Source of the DNA: Microglena sp. YARC
Lineage: Eukaryota; Chlorophyta; Chlorophyceae; Chlamydomonadales; Chlamydomonadaceae
Direction: 5' to 3'
DNA: 64,000 bases
NCBI GenBank assembly: GCA_022414725.1
Contig: CM039464.1
Location: 23,156,597-23,220,596 of the forward strand
Positions 9,229 to 21,225 of this stretch are shown one piece after another. Made by a program: the position numbers and the translations under genes. Every line of letters begins with the position of its first letter. Position 1 is the first letter of the stretch. A model generated the notes under the pieces. It was given only the letters and a program-made list of their open reading frames with translations. It did not search any database and had not been told where the DNA came from.

Positions 9229-9735
9229 TGTGAGGTCTTCTGTGTAGGAGTCTTGGCGTTGTAGGTCGGAGTGTTGGGAGAGGGGGAGTTACGAGGGCGG
9301 GGCAGGGGAAGAGGGGATGGAGTGTGTGTGGGAATCGGCGATCCAAAGGGATCCAGCGGATTACCGGGGGGGTGAACGTTGCCAAGCGGCAATGTTCGAC
9401 GACAGAAGCTTCGCTTAAGCTGGAGGCGTAGACAAATTGATCGTCTGAGATCAATACAGCACTGTGTGGGTCTCGGTGAGGGCGTCGTCCTATACTCACT
9501 TCATAGATTTCGGTGACTTGTGGTCGCTCTTGCTTGCTCCAGTCGTAGGACGCAGTGGCAGATCCAAGGATTCTTGGTAGGAAGCGGCAGGCGGAGCAGC
9601 GGGAAGTAGGATCCGCACAGGGAGTCCAGGTGCTTAGTTAAAACTCGGGCCTTCGACAAGTCAGAGGGGAACTGAATCCGAACGCGGACATCAGCGGCTG
9701 TTCTTCGTTAGCGTCTAAAGATGGCGCACATAACC
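9229..9735 (-). promoter_or_regulatory. Leader of the copia-type element, possible primer-binding site next to the LTR
   Basis: This region lies between the 5' LTR and the Gag start and has no ORF that I trust. On the element strand the first bases after the LTR are GGTTATGTGCGCC. That resembles the copia style of primer site that pairs with the anticodon region of tRNA-Met (GGTTATGxGCC), but the base pairing with the invariant U33 is wrong, so the assignment is weak. Confidence 0.4.
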
Positions 9736-9941
9736 TGTTAATGTAAGATTGTTACAACGGCATAGGCTCGATAGAGGAGAAGATGCTATTAAGCGCAACA
9801 GGCGCAATCATATAGAATAGAGATGTGTACTGCAGTCACGTGCAGGCCACAGCTAGCCTGAGGCCTGGCGGCAGCCAACACGGTACCAGGAGGGAAAGGT
9901 ACCGGTGTGCATTATGCCGACTCAGAGACTGATATATAAAT
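9736..9941 (-). repeat. 5' LTR of the copia-type element (outer end missing)
   Basis: It begins TGTTAATGTAAG on the plus strand, like the 5290 copy, and follows it to GATATATAAAT, then passes into TATTAGTAGGATA repeats. The outer ~14 bases, ending TAACA in the other copy, are absent. Loss probably occurred through recombination with the AT satellite. Confidence 0.85.
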
Positions 9942-10346
9942 ATATATATTAGTAGGATATATATTAGTAGGATATATAAATATATATATTAGTAGGATAT
10001 ATATTAGTAGGATATGGCGATGCTCCATTGCTCGAATCCTCGAATTCAACGTTTTCTGAATTTCTAAATTAATAATTTTCTACTATTTAATAAGTCTTAA
10101 TTAGTTGTAAAGTTATTAACTCTTAATAGTTGAAACCATATCTGGATATCAATAACTTATCAAACCCGATATATATTAGTAGGATATGGCGATGCTCCAT
10201 TGCTCGAATCCTCGAATTCAACGTTTTCTGAATTTCTAAATTAATAATTTTCTACTATTTTAATAAGTCTTAATTAGTTTTAAAGTTATTAACTATTAAT
10301 AGTTGAAACCATATCTGGATATCAATAACTTATCAAACCCGATATA
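9942..10346. repeat. AT-rich satellite: TATTAGTAGGATA short repeats and two 172-bp monomers
   Basis: Several TATTAGTAGGATAT units are followed by monomers starting GATATGGCGATGCTCCATTG at 10011 and 10183, a spacing of 172 bases. Each ends ATCAAACCCGATAT-like. The same monomer pair precedes each inverted-repeat element downstream. Confidence 0.9.
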
Positions 10347-11308
10347 CCGTAGGCGCCTGTAATGTTGGCGGTAAATTTGGCGGTTGGGGTACCGCCATGT
10401 TCCTGCAAGGTAGGCGTGTAGGCTAAAACCGGTTCGAGCACAAACCGGATCAACCGCCAACGTTCAGGCGCGAGCAGCTGGACTACAGTGCAGTACACAC
10501 TCAAACATACAGCCTCAGAGAGGGTCAACACCGGTATGTGGTCTTGCTAGTTCGCTTCTGCATATTGTCACAATTGATGGATTCTCCAAGGACGTTGAGG
10601 ATGCACAGCCTGATGATGACGGGTCGGCACTCGGCAGATGAGGATGCACAGCCTGATGAGGGGTTGTCTGACGCATGGACTAGCGGTGATGAAGGGGATG
10701 GGTTGGCTAGCGAGGATGATGGGGATGAGTTGGCTAGCGAGGATGATGGGGATGCTGAGGGCGTAGCATAGCCTACCGGTACTACCAGCCTAGAGATTCC
10801 TTTTTTGGCCCCTCCTATCTTGGATGGGGAGTCCCTTTAGCCTATTCGGCCTACCGTTGGACTGTAATAATAACAACAACTGCTTATGGGGCATAGAATG
10901 TGTTTTAAAATGGAGCAGGCATGGCCAAGAATGTGTTTTATTTTAATGTGTCACAGTGCGTCCCATGCGCACATGATGAGGGGGCATAGCCTACCGGTAC
11001 TACCAGCCTAGAGATTCCTTTTTTAGCCCCTCCTTTTTGGTTGGGGAGGTCCCTTTAGCCTGTTTGGGCTACCCTTGGACTGTAATAATAACAACAACTG
11101 CTTATGGGGCATTGAATGTGTTTTAAAATGGAGCAGCCATGGCCAAGAATGTGTTTTAAAATGGAACCGCCAGTGCATGGCACTTGGGCCAATTTATGTT
11201 TCTCCCAAATTGTAAATTACCGCCAAAGTTCTGGCACAGAGTCATTTGGTGCAATTTTTTTGTGTGGCCGCCAACAATTAAAAGCGCCAACAATACAGGC
11301 GCCTACGG
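10347..11308. mobile_element. Inverted-repeat DNA element, copy 1 (962 bp, TA target duplication)
   Basis: It starts CCGTAGGCGCCTGTAATGTT and ends with the inverse, GGCGCCTACGG, giving a terminal inverted repeat of about 25 bp. It is flanked by TA on both sides. Deleting the element and one TA restores exactly the uninterrupted satellite string CCCGATATATATTAG. A TA duplication fits the Tc1/mariner group and its MITEs, though other superfamilies cannot be excluded. The interior encodes only a short acidic frame (10538-10771, repeats of LASEDDGDE) and a 69-codon minus frame, neither transposase-like. A ~175-bp segment (about 10767-10942) recurs at 10985-11160. Confidence 0.8.
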
Positions 11309-11654
11309 TATATTAGTAGGATATGGCGATGCTCCATTGCTCGAATCCTCGAATTCAACGTTTTCTGAATTTCTAAATTAATAATTTTCTACTATTTAAT
11401 AAGTCTTAATTAGTTGTAAAGTTATTAACTCTTAATAGTTGAAACCATATCTGGATATCAATAACTTATCAAACCCGATATATATTAGTAGGATATGGCG
11501 ATGCTCCATTGCTCGAATCCTCGAATTCAACGTTTTCTGAATTTCTAAATTAATAATTTTCTACTATTTAATAAGTCTTAATTAGTTTTAAAGTTATTAA
11601 CTATTAATAGTTGAAACCATATCTGGATATCAATAACTTATCAAACCCGATATA
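11309..11654. repeat. 172-bp satellite monomer pair between elements 1 and 2
   Basis: Monomers start at 11320 and 11492 and match those at 10011 and 10183 almost exactly. Confidence 0.9.
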
Positions 11655-12617
11655 CCGTAGGCGCCTGTAATGTTGGCGGTAAATTTGGCGGTTGGGGTAC
11701 CGCCATGTTCCTGCAAGGTAGGCGTGTAGGCTAAAACCGGTTCGAGCACAAACCGGATCAACCGCCAACGTTCAGGCGCGAGCAGCTGGACTACAGTGCA
11801 GTACACACTCAAACATACAGCCTCAGAGAGGGTCAACACCGGTATGTGGTCTTGCTAGTTCGCTTCTGCATATTGTCACAATTGATGGATTCTCCAAGGA
11901 CGTTGAGGATGCACAGCCTGATGATGACGGGTCGGCACTCGGCAGATGAGGATGCACAGCCTGATGAGGGGTTGTCTGACGCATGGACTAGCGGTGATGA
12001 AGGGGATGGGTTGGCTAGCGAGGATGATGGGGATGAGTTGGCTAGCGAGGATGATGGGGATGCTGAGGGCGTAGCATAGCCTACCGGTACTACCAGCCTA
12101 GAGATTCCTTTTTTGGCCCCTCCTATCTTGGATGGGGAGTCCCTTTAGCCTATTCGGCCTACCGTTGGACTGTAATAATAACAACAACTGCTTATGGGGC
12201 ATAGAATGTGTTTTAAAATGGAGCAGGCATGGCCAAGAATGTGTTTTATTTTAATGTGTCACAGTGCGTCCCATGCGCACATGATGAGGGGGCATAGCCT
12301 ACCGGTACTACCAGCCTAGAGATTCCTTTTTTAGCCCCTCCTTTTTGGTTGGGGAGGTCCCTTTAGCCTGTTTGGGCTACCCTTGGACTGTAATAATAAC
12401 AACAACTGCTTATGGGGCATTGAATGTGTTTTAAAATGGAGCAGCCATGGCCAAGAATGTGTTTTTAAAATGGAACCGCCAGTGCATGGCACTTGGGCCA
12501 ATTTATGTTTCTCCCAAATTGTAAATTACCGCCAAAGTTCTGGCACAGAGTCATTTGGTGCAATTTTTTTGTGTGGCCGCCAACAATTAAAAGCGCCAAC
12601 AATACAGGCGCCTACGG
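11655..12617. mobile_element. Inverted-repeat DNA element, copy 2 (963 bp)
   Basis: Nearly identical to copy 1 and inserted at the identical satellite position. A single extra T in an AAAATG-adjacent run near 12465 is the main difference. The 1.31-kb spacing shows that the element and satellite were amplified together, not inserted independently. Confidence 0.85.
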
Positions 12618-12963
12618 TATATTAATAGGATATGGCGATGCTCCATTGCTCGAATCCTCGAATTCAACGTTTTCTGAATTTCTAAATTAATAATTTTCTA
12701 CTATTTAATAAGTCTTAATTAGTTTTAAAGTTATTAACTATTAATAGTTGAAACCATATCTGGATATCAATAACTTATCAAACCCGATATATATTAGTAG
12801 GATATGGCGATGCTCCATTGCTCGAATCCTCGAATTCAACGTTTTCTGAATTTCTAAATTAATAATTTTCTACTATTTAATAAGTCTTAATTAGTTTTAA
12901 AGTTATTAACTATTAATAGTTGAAACCATATCTGGATATCAATAACTTATCAAACCCGATATA
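12618..12963. repeat. 172-bp satellite monomer pair between elements 2 and 3
   Basis: Monomers start at 12629 and about 12801. Unlike the previous pair, the first reads ATTAATAGGATATGG at its junction, a substitution shared with the 13939 copy. Confidence 0.9.
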
Positions 12964-13927
12964 CCGTAGGCGCCTGTAATGTTGGCGGTAAATTTGGCGG
13001 TTGGGGTACCGCCATGTTCCTGCAAGGTAGGCGTGTAGGCTAAAACCGGTTCGAGCACAAACCGGATCAACCGCCAACGTTCAGGCGTGAGCAGCTGGAC
13101 TACAGTGCAGTACACACTCAAACATACAGCCTCAGAGAGGGTCAACACCGGTATGTGGTCTTGCTAGTTCGCTTCTGCATATTGTCACAATTGATGGATT
13201 CTCCAAGGACGTTGAGGATGCACAGCCTGATGATGACGGGTCGGCACTCGGCAGATGAGGATGCACAGCCTGATGAGGGGTTGTCTGACGCATGGACTAG
13301 CGGTGATGAAGGGGATGGGTTGGCTAGCGAGGATGATGGGGATGAGTTGGCTAGCGAGGATGATGGGGATGCTGAGGGCGTAGCATAGCCTACCGGTACT
13401 ACCAGCCTAGAGATTCCTTTTTTTGGCCCCTCCTATCTTGGATGGGGAGTCCCTTTAGCCTATTCGGCCTACCGTTGGACTGTAATAATAACAACAACTG
13501 CTTATGGGGCATAGAATGTGTTTTAAAATGGAGCAGGCATGGCCAAGAATGTGTTTTATTTTAATGTGTCACAGTGCGTCCCATGCGCACATGATGAGGG
13601 GGCATAGCCTACCGGTACTACCAGCCTAGAGATTCCTTTTTTAGCCCCTCCTTTTTGGTTGGGGAGGTCCCTTTAGCCTGTTTGGGCTACCCTTGGACTG
13701 TAATAATAACAACAACTGCTTATGGGGCATTGAATGTGTTTTAAAATGGAGCAGCCATGGCCAAGAATGTGTTTTAAAATGGAACCGCCAGTGCATGGCA
13801 CTTGGGCCAATTTATGTTTCTCCCAAATTGTAAATTACCGCCAAAGTTCTGGCACAGAGTCATTTGGTGCAATTTTTTTTGTGTGGCCGCCAACAATTAA
13901 AAGCGCCAACAATACAGGCGCCTACGG
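12964..13927. mobile_element. Inverted-repeat DNA element, copy 3 (964 bp)
   Basis: Third tandem copy, with the same ends and position as the others. Small homopolymer length changes (extra T near 13429 and 13878) set it apart. Confidence 0.85.
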
Positions 13928-14140
13928 TATATTAATAGGATATGGCGATGCTCCATTGCTCGAATCCTCGAATTCAACGTTTTCTGAATTTCTAAATTAA
14001 TAATTTTCTACTATTTAATAAGTCTTAATTAGTTTTAAAGTTATTAACTATTAATAGTTGAAACCATATCTGGATATCAATAACTTATCAAACCCGATAT
14101 ATATTAGTAGGATATGGCGATGCTCCATTGCTCGAATCCG
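13928..14140. repeat. Satellite monomer and a truncated monomer
   Basis: A monomer from 13939 is followed by a second that stops at GCTCGAATCC and switches to GTCTCTTTCC, the edge of the tandem block. The same switch occurs near 15300. Confidence 0.85.
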
Positions 14141-15118
14141 TCTCTTTCCTTATCCTACAAAAAATAATGGCGCGGGCCACCCCATTTTTCAAAAAAAAAA
14201 AAAATCATGTAAATTAGCGAAACATGTGCCCAATTGATATTATGTGTGGGAACTATGACTGGTCAGTCAACCAATGGTTTTCCGTGGGTATCGCAAAGAA
14301 ATCCAGAGATCGAAATTGGAGATCAAAAAATCGAAATTGTAATGAAATTGACTTCGCTTACGAAAATATCCAATTTTGTAAGTAATTCCTTACTTCTGTA
14401 CTTACTTCGGATGTAGGTGCAATAGTAGAAAAATTCAGACAAACTTGAACATTTTCATTATAGAAGTTCACATTTTCTTGAAATTTCAGTCAAACTTGGA
14501 AATCGTGGTTACACATTTCAAAACAGTTTTTTGTGTGGGTATTGCACAAATATTCACGTTGAAATGCTAACCACGATTTTCAAATGGCATTACTAGAAGA
14601 TACTTGGATATTCGTAGGTATCGCACAATAATCCAGAGTATGGCAAATGTGGTTAAGTTTCCCACCTGGGGACGGTATAACCTAAATTGTCACAAAATCA
14701 AAAATCTGAGTGAGGTCTCAAAGACAGCAGGCTTAGTAGGCTAATTTAAACTACTGTTAGGTTTCCGTGGGTATCGCACAGAAATGCAGAATAGTGAAAA
14801 TAATCTGAATATGATGCTAATAGTCAGAAATCCTAATGCTAATAATCGAAATCTTGGTAAACTCTAGGAACAAATGAGTACGTTGACGTATTTTTTGTTT
14901 CTTGTGGGAATCGCACAAGTAACCTAAGTTAGAAGTGTGTACATTAGACCCAATAGGTGCAGTTGCATCAATACATTGGTGACAATGTAGGAATTGAAGC
15001 ATTCCCAGTCAATTGGAGCTCACAGACATCCAACCTCAGGATGACCCAGATTTCCAAGGTTAGGCTGCAAGGCATACAACTAAGCAATTAGAGCACCAGG
15101 TATAAATGGCAAGGCATA
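14141..15118. other. Spacer with a recurring GTGGGTATCGCAC motif
   Basis: No gene is supported. Variants of GTGGGTATCGCAC, usually after a T-rich run and before AAATCCAGA-like sequence, occur at about 14284, 14535, 14614, 14767 and 14904. Two more follow at 15349 and 15452, and pairs recur in the TIG region near 35.5, 40.2, 42.6 and 45.6 kb. Confidence 0.6.
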
Positions 15119-15310
15119 GGATGCGATGCTCCATTGCTCGAATCCTCGAATTGAACGTTTTCTAATTTTCTACTATTTAATAAGTCTTAATTAGTTTTAA
15201 AGTTATTAACTATTAATAGTTCAAACCTTAGCTGGATATCAATAACTTATCAAACCCGATATATATTAGTAGGATATGGCGATGCTCCGTTGCTCGAATC
15301 CGTCTCTATC
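15119..15310. repeat. Degenerate outlying satellite monomer pair
   Basis: GATGCTCCATTGCTCGAATC at 15123 and again at about 15281 bracket a monomer with several deletions. It again ends in the GTCTCTATCC switch. Confidence 0.8.
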
Positions 15311-18300
15311 CTTCGTGGTTACAGATTTCAGTTAAGTGTTGTTTTTTCGTGGGTATCGCACAAATATTCAAGTTGAAATGCTGACCACGATTTTCAAAGT
15401 GCATCAGTCATCTAAACGCGCTGAGTTTATCACATCTAAAGTTGGATATCTGTGGGTATCGCACGGACCTCATCACTCCCCCCGGCATAGCCATTCTGTA
15501 GGTAGAAGCGGCGGATCAGAAGTTGTCGCGCTAATTTCTCCAGAATTATCCGGAATTCCACCCATGGTGACCACGTCGAAGGTCTCAGTGCTAGCCGAGA
15601 CGGAGCCCACGAGGAGAATGAAGGTGAAGAGCTTGCTCGTGACGAGGGATCACGAATAGGGTCAGGGGACCCAAGGAGAAGATGCCAGGGGGTGGGGTTG
15701 ACAAACGCGAGGCAGGTACTTCATGTTCATGCCATGGGTAGATCTGGGTAGGTATGACAGTTACGATGACAGCTTGAAAAAAAGGGCAGGGTCTGCTTTT
15801 CATCGACCCCCCCGATCGAACCCGCTTCGACTTCATGCCACCGACAGCTATGGCCGACATTGGCCCGACACCCATGATGGGCATGGCCCGACACTGAGTG
15901 CCCGACAAGGCCGAAGGGCGCAGCAGACCCAGCATGCTGGAGTGGGTACGCGTGCGGTAGGATGAATTATTTATCGGTCAGGGCTTCAACCTTTCAAACC
16001 ACATATATGATATATCGGTTTGCTCGCGGCCTTCAGGATTTATCCTCCAAAAACGAAAAATCGAGGAATAAAAACGTTCGCGTGTTTTTTTAGTAGGTAC
16101 AAAAAAAATGGATTGACCTTCAGCCTGGCCCCATCAATATTTCAGTTTTTGAATCCAATGCCCAAAAATAAAAACATCATTTCCTCGCTACCTGAACAAA
16201 AAAATAAAAAATTGAGGAATCGAGGATAAAAAAAAGTTTGCGTCTTTTTTTAGTAGGATATCAGTCAATAACAACTCAGGGCCCTCGTCGGTTAAACGAT
16301 TGTTTTGGGTTCAGTTCATCATTGCCTTTTCTTTTTCAGCCCTTCCTATTACGGTTGGGCAAGCCCCTTCAGCCTATTTGGTCTACCCCTGGACTGTAAC
16401 AAACATACACATTCTACCGTATTCAAAGTATTTGCACTCTTTGAAGAGGCCGATCTTTGTTGCAACAAACAATTAATAGTTGATATTTCTCATATTTGAC
16501 AGAGTGCTCTACAGGAATTTAGTTGTGCTAGTCATGGTGCATGATCAGACTCCTCGAACACAAATGGTGAAGGACCTCATGTCTAAGATGCGGGTACTGT
16601 CCAGGGTACTTCAGGAGGACCCCTAGCTCTGCTGCCTGAGACGCAACCACTTGTATAGCCTGCGTCGGCCTGCGTCTCCGACGCAACGGACCCTTCCTTC
16701 CGGCCAATCAACGGACACATCCTTCCTGCCAACGGACCCTCCCGACCCTCCCTTCGAACGACGTTGCGTCTGCGACGGAGGACGCAGCGTACTGAACAAC
16801 CTTAACCCAACAATCTAACTGCTGTCCTCACACTGTCTTGTATTATTGTATCACCCAGTCAGTTACGGCGCATTTCCATTGGACTCGACTTGGCCACTTG
16901 ACTTGAGTTAGGGGCCTGCAGTTGCGCAACGAAGAGGGTCTAAGACGGTTGAAAATTTACGCAGACCCTGGTTTCGCTTTTCCTTTTTTCTTCAAGATAT
17001 CATCATTACCGGTGTACAAGGGTGACCGTGATAACTCGCGCCCCACTCTTTTGGATCCCCCGGTAGCGGCGGGTAGCGGCGGGGTAGCGGTAGTCAGTCA
17101 GTAGTCTGAGAACTAGCAACGGTATCAAGAAACATTCAAAAGTTTCAAGATATAGTGGGGGTGTTCAAACTTACAAGTCCCAGGTAGATTTCGAGAACAT
17201 CCTTGGCCCAATACCCATCCCTTCGATACGTGAGAAGAGATCTCCCGATTCTCATATTTGCTTCAAGTCGGGGCGAGTTCTACGTCCAGCTGCGTGAAAC
17301 GGAAGGTTTTGCTTTCTTGGCAAGCATCAGGTTAAAAGCTTCTCTTCTGACATGGTATCTCGTGGAGTGGACATGGATCGCTCAATTCAAAAGCACCTCT
17401 TAATTTGTCTGGCACTAGCGTTGCTTCTGATCCCAGCCCTTTGCAATACTGAGGAAGGTTGGACCGACGGGCGTGCAATATGGTAAGCTGATTTGCGAAT
17501 GTATTCTGCGCTTGATGAAGAGCCTTCAGTTCTTCACTCAACTTAAACGTGTAAAGAATCTAATGGGTTTTCTCAACTTCCCAGGTATGACGACTCACCT
17601 TGGTAAGTAAACGGTTGACCGGTTGATTGTCGGGTCCTCTACATAGTTGATTTCATCATTGTTTCGAGCTGAACCCCCAGAAATATTGGTTTGTATATGA
17701 GTTCGTGTATGGGCCTGCGTTGGTTCACTGGCGATATCACATTTTGGTTTGGGTGTTCCTGGGTGTCCTGTAAAATTCGGCGGTCGGCAGTTCGGCACCT
17801 GATGATATTGACCGACCACTGACCCCCTCCCCAAATCCCTTTTTCAACTTGAAGGATGCCGGTGCACACTGGCAGCTGCATGTACGGTAAGATAGCCAAT
17901 GATCAATTGCTTACGTACATACATTACGTTTTCACCTCCCTATGGTTGTTAACATCCCTGAAAACACGAATTGGCTCCTAGGTCCCTCTACAACTTTTGT
18001 TCGAGAGATGTGATAATTACCTCTCTTGCTGTGCTGCCCCTCCAGGATACTTCGGAGGAAGCTTTGGGGGAGAACAAAATTGTGAGTGGGAAATGGGAAT
18101 GCTACTGAATGAGACAAACATACCATACATTTGCATTCTCAACAGTCTCGAGTCAGCAGCACAAAAAATCCCTTATCTACATATTGTTTGGTTACTCTCA
18201 AAACAATACCTAGATACCGTACTACATATATCATGATCTATGCACCAATATCTGTGATATCTAGAAACGGTCTGTTCAATATACATATACAAGTATGAGA

Positions 18301-18368
18301 TAAGTTAAAGAAAAATGCAGACACTTATCTGGATATTCTTGTGATACATGGTCGGTTCCCTGAGTGAT
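15311..18368. other. Mostly featureless stretch with a diverged element remnant
   Basis: The short ORFs at 15336-15965 and 17203-18236 show no domain and no conserved splice structure. A stretch at about 16335-16400 (CCCTTCCTATTACGGTTGGG onward, then GGACTGTAACAA) is a diverged piece of the internal repeat of the 962-bp element. TAGTAGGATAT occurs at 16251. I see nothing else that I can support. Confidence 0.45.
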
Positions 18369-18483
18369 ATAAAAAAAGAGATAGCGCTTGGAGAGGCGTG
18401 GGTAAGGGGACCCTCCCCTATGTCGCAGCTGGGTAAAGTCACCACGGCAGACATAGTAATAGTCACCCTCCAGGTGGTAGGGA

Positions 18484-19080
18484 CTCCTTCATGCGACATG
18501 TGGCAAGAATGCTGGTACATGAGGCAATTGATTCTCTGTGCATCTTAGAGATGAATTGTTTACGTGTTCAGAACTGATCCCAAAGGTGGAGAGATTGGTG
18601 ATAGTTGTGATGGGTATGTTACCAGTGGTACCTATGGTGAAGACTAGGAAGTGGACAAGGAATCCTTGTTGTTGAAGGATGCATTGGAGTTCCTTATGCT
18701 GAACGCTCTTCCCCTGGAATTTGATGTGGTGGTAAGTGTCTGAGCAGTAGCCCATTCAACTAAGTAGGCCTTTCTTGGCTTGGATTCGTCGACAATGGGG
18801 AGAAGGTCAGGCCTGTATTTATCCTATGTGGTTTGGGGAAGATCAGGGGGTTTGAGGGGGGTTGGGGGTCTGGTGGGGATGTCGGACTTCGCCGCACATG
18901 TGCCTGCGTCCATGTACATAGGGAGGGCCCCTAGAGCTCCTTTGGCTACTGCCTTTTGGATGAGTTGGACCGCCTTATTATATCTGTTAATTTACATCCC
19001 TTTGAATACAGGGTGGCTGCTCCCAGCAAGGATATGACCAGCTCCATCCTGTGCTTTGCGACAGAGACGGCAGTGATTAA
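18484..19080 (-). pseudogene. LINE B C-terminal zinc knuckle and RPDLL domain
   Basis: Across shifted frames the order is CRLCRKAQDGAGHILAG, then INRYNKAVQLIQKAV, YMDAGTC, DKYRPDLLPI, KPRKAYLVE, GYCSDTYHHIKFQGKSVQHK and LQCILQQQGFLVHFLVF. The same blocks appear on the plus strand at 24.2-24.7 kb and in part in fragment A, which defines them as one family. The RPDxxxxD...VE.xxxxD layout is usual at the end of RNase-H-bearing LINE proteins. Confidence 0.7.
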
Positions 19081-19469
19081 CTTATTATCAGGGGGGGGGG
19101 GGCTGGTGTTGGTACCATTGGGGCGTTTGTATCTGTACGCTAGTTTTCTAGTCCGAAGGCGTGTGGATTCGTGGATTTCTATCTTCACCACCATTTGATG
19201 TCGGTGGATTGCTAGAAGCGATTACTAGCTAGAGGGAGGAGAAAGGGGTTAGCTTGCTCCCACATAGAGGAGTAGATGCCCGTGGTGTTGCCCTTCCCTA
19301 TGTGCAAGTGGGTGGGGAGGTTAGCCTTGATACCCTTGGTGAGATTGTTGGTCGGGTGCCGGGGGGGCTGGTCCTCGTTGACAGATTTGGGGGGGCTGGA
19401 CAGATGGCCATTGCATATGTAGGTGTGCACGTTCCCCCGTTTTAACTGGTCTGATAATATTGTAACCAG

Positions 19470-19790
19470 TCGTCGCTTCTTTGGCGAGCGTGACCGCCGC
19501 ATCGTTTCCTGAGATACCTGAGTGAGATAGGACCTTTAGCAGGCGTGTGGTAGCAGCAGCGTTGTGTTTGTGGATGAGGTGGATGGCTACGTCCTGCAGG
19601 AGGTCGCGGTGCTTGTTCTCCCGGGTCCGGCCGGGGTGGTAAATGTGCAGGTAAATAAGCTGCAAGGACTATACGCTGTCGGACAGTGCGGAGGCAACGT
19701 ACAGCGGCCCGGGAGGAGTAGACGCTGGCCCCTAGGCGCAGGACGCCGTGTTTGTCTATGATGGCACTTCCTTATGTATATAGAGCGAGG
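19470..19790 (-). pseudogene. LINE B RNase H domain, active-site Asp replaced by a stop
   Basis: The start is ALYT*GSAIIDKHGVLRLGASVY, where families normally read YTDGS; the stop falls on the first catalytic aspartate. The end is LLKVLSHSGISGNDAAVTLA, the expected SHxGIxGNxxA block. A frameshift lies between them. Confidence 0.7.
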
Positions 19791-20238
19791 CCTGGTGCTC
19801 GCAGGGTGGCATGTGTGCGAGGGAGCATGGGGGGTGTTATGGGTGTGGGGTCTATCTGCATGGGGGTGGGTTGTTGTGCCCAGGTCTTAAGGAGGGAGCT
19901 TAATGCCTTGGGCAGGTGGGTGGTAGGCCCCATGTCCCTCATGATTTGGGCGCAGGTGGTGGGTGGGTTGTGCAGGTACTTGGCATGACCAGCTGGATTT
20001 GAGATGGCAATGACTTTGCAGGTTCCACTGTGTCTCTTGGCAGGGGTGAGTTTGCCACCCGTCCAGATTAGGGAGGGGGTGAAGGGTTTGGCCTTGGAGG
20101 GCAGAGAGGCTAGTTCCATAACCCATTGGTGATTTAGGAGGGTGTTTTGAGCCTAGGTGGGTTTGTGTGGGAACGAGATGATGGTGCACTTGGGGATATC
20201 AAGGGTGTGAGCATGTATGGCACTGCCTAGTGCCCATC

Positions 20239-21225
20239 TTATCTAACAGACTTGTGGGCCTCTTCAGGGTTCTGGCTGGTGAGGTGTGTGTTTCCCCCAT
20301 ACCAAGGTTGGGTGTTGCAGAGGGGCCCTATGCCAAACAGCTGGCCAATGGAGGTAAAGGTGTTTCTCATTAGGAGGGGTGGTGTGTCTAGGTCAGTTGT
20401 CATCCCCAGGATGGACATAGCTTGATGTATGACAGGGGAGAGATTGGAGATGGTAGTGTCTTTGTGCTGTGATAGGAGAGTGGCTACATCTCCAGCAAAG
20501 GTTCCTGTGCTGTGGAGGGTGCAGAGGTGGGGAGAGGTGGAGGTCTTGTCTGGGGTGTGTGGGAGTTGGGGGGGGCTGTGGGGGTAGGTTTGGTGCTGTA
20601 GGCCTTGAGGAGTTCCTGTAATCCGGTAGGACCAACCAGCAGGGTGATTTGTTCCTCTGTGAGATGGACGGGGGACCAGGTGACCATAATGGAGGTGGCA
20701 GAGGAGGAGGTGTGGGAGTGCACGGGGAGGCCAGCAGATATGTAACAAAGATGGTGGCAGAGAATGGTGCATGGAGCTTCCTGGACCCTCCAGTATCTGT
20801 GATGGGGGGGGGGGGGGTTCTGAAGGTTCGGTGGCCTTCCTATTTTGGGCTCTGAAGCCAAGGTGGTGGGTCAGGCTATGTTGGTTTCTATATAGGAGGT
20901 GGAGGATCTTGGCTGGGGTGGGAGGAGCAAGAAGGTCTGGCGTAGAGACAGCATGCGCCAGGGCGTTGGGGGAGCTGTTCTTACGGATGGTGTGGTGTTT
21001 GTAGTACGAAGCGTCAGTGCATTTGTGAGTGTCATTTCTGATGAATTGCCTTCTGGCTTTCCAGGCAATCTTGGGATCAGTTTTCCAGGCTTGAGCATAC
21101 TTGGTGGGATGAAGATAGGACTCTCTGGCCCACCACATGTGTGCATTGGAGGCAGGGACATCTTCGGTATTATGCATGGGGGGCTGTGTTGTGGGAGGGG
21201 TAGGGACGCCGGGGTTGGGGGTCAA
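20239..21225 (-). pseudogene. Unrecognised middle part of LINE B (open 328-codon frame)
   Basis: The frame contains HMWWARESYLHPTKYAQAWK, KARRQFIRNDTHKCTDASYY, then Pro/His-rich low-complexity sequence and IHQAMSILGMTTDLDTPPLL. It lies between the post-RT segment and RNase H of LINE B and on the same strand, so I take it as part of that element. I recognise no domain. Part of the openness comes from G/T bias of the plus strand, so only the first and last thirds look like real protein. Confidence 0.4.

Larger units (their letters stand above)
5290..9941 (-). mobile_element. copia-type non-autonomous LTR retrotransposon
   Basis: Near-identical repeats at 5290-5517 and 9736-9941 bracket a minus-strand Gag-protease ORF (9228-6166). 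The downstream LTR begins TGTTA and ends TAACA, and a polypurine tract abuts it. No integrase, reverse transcriptase or RNase H frame exists between the LTRs, so the element must use enzymes from elsewhere; it resembles TR-GAG-type elements that keep only gag. The LTR pair is very similar, which suggests a fairly recent insertion. The 5' LTR lacks its outer ~14 bases where the satellite begins, so no target duplication can be checked. Confidence 0.85.
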
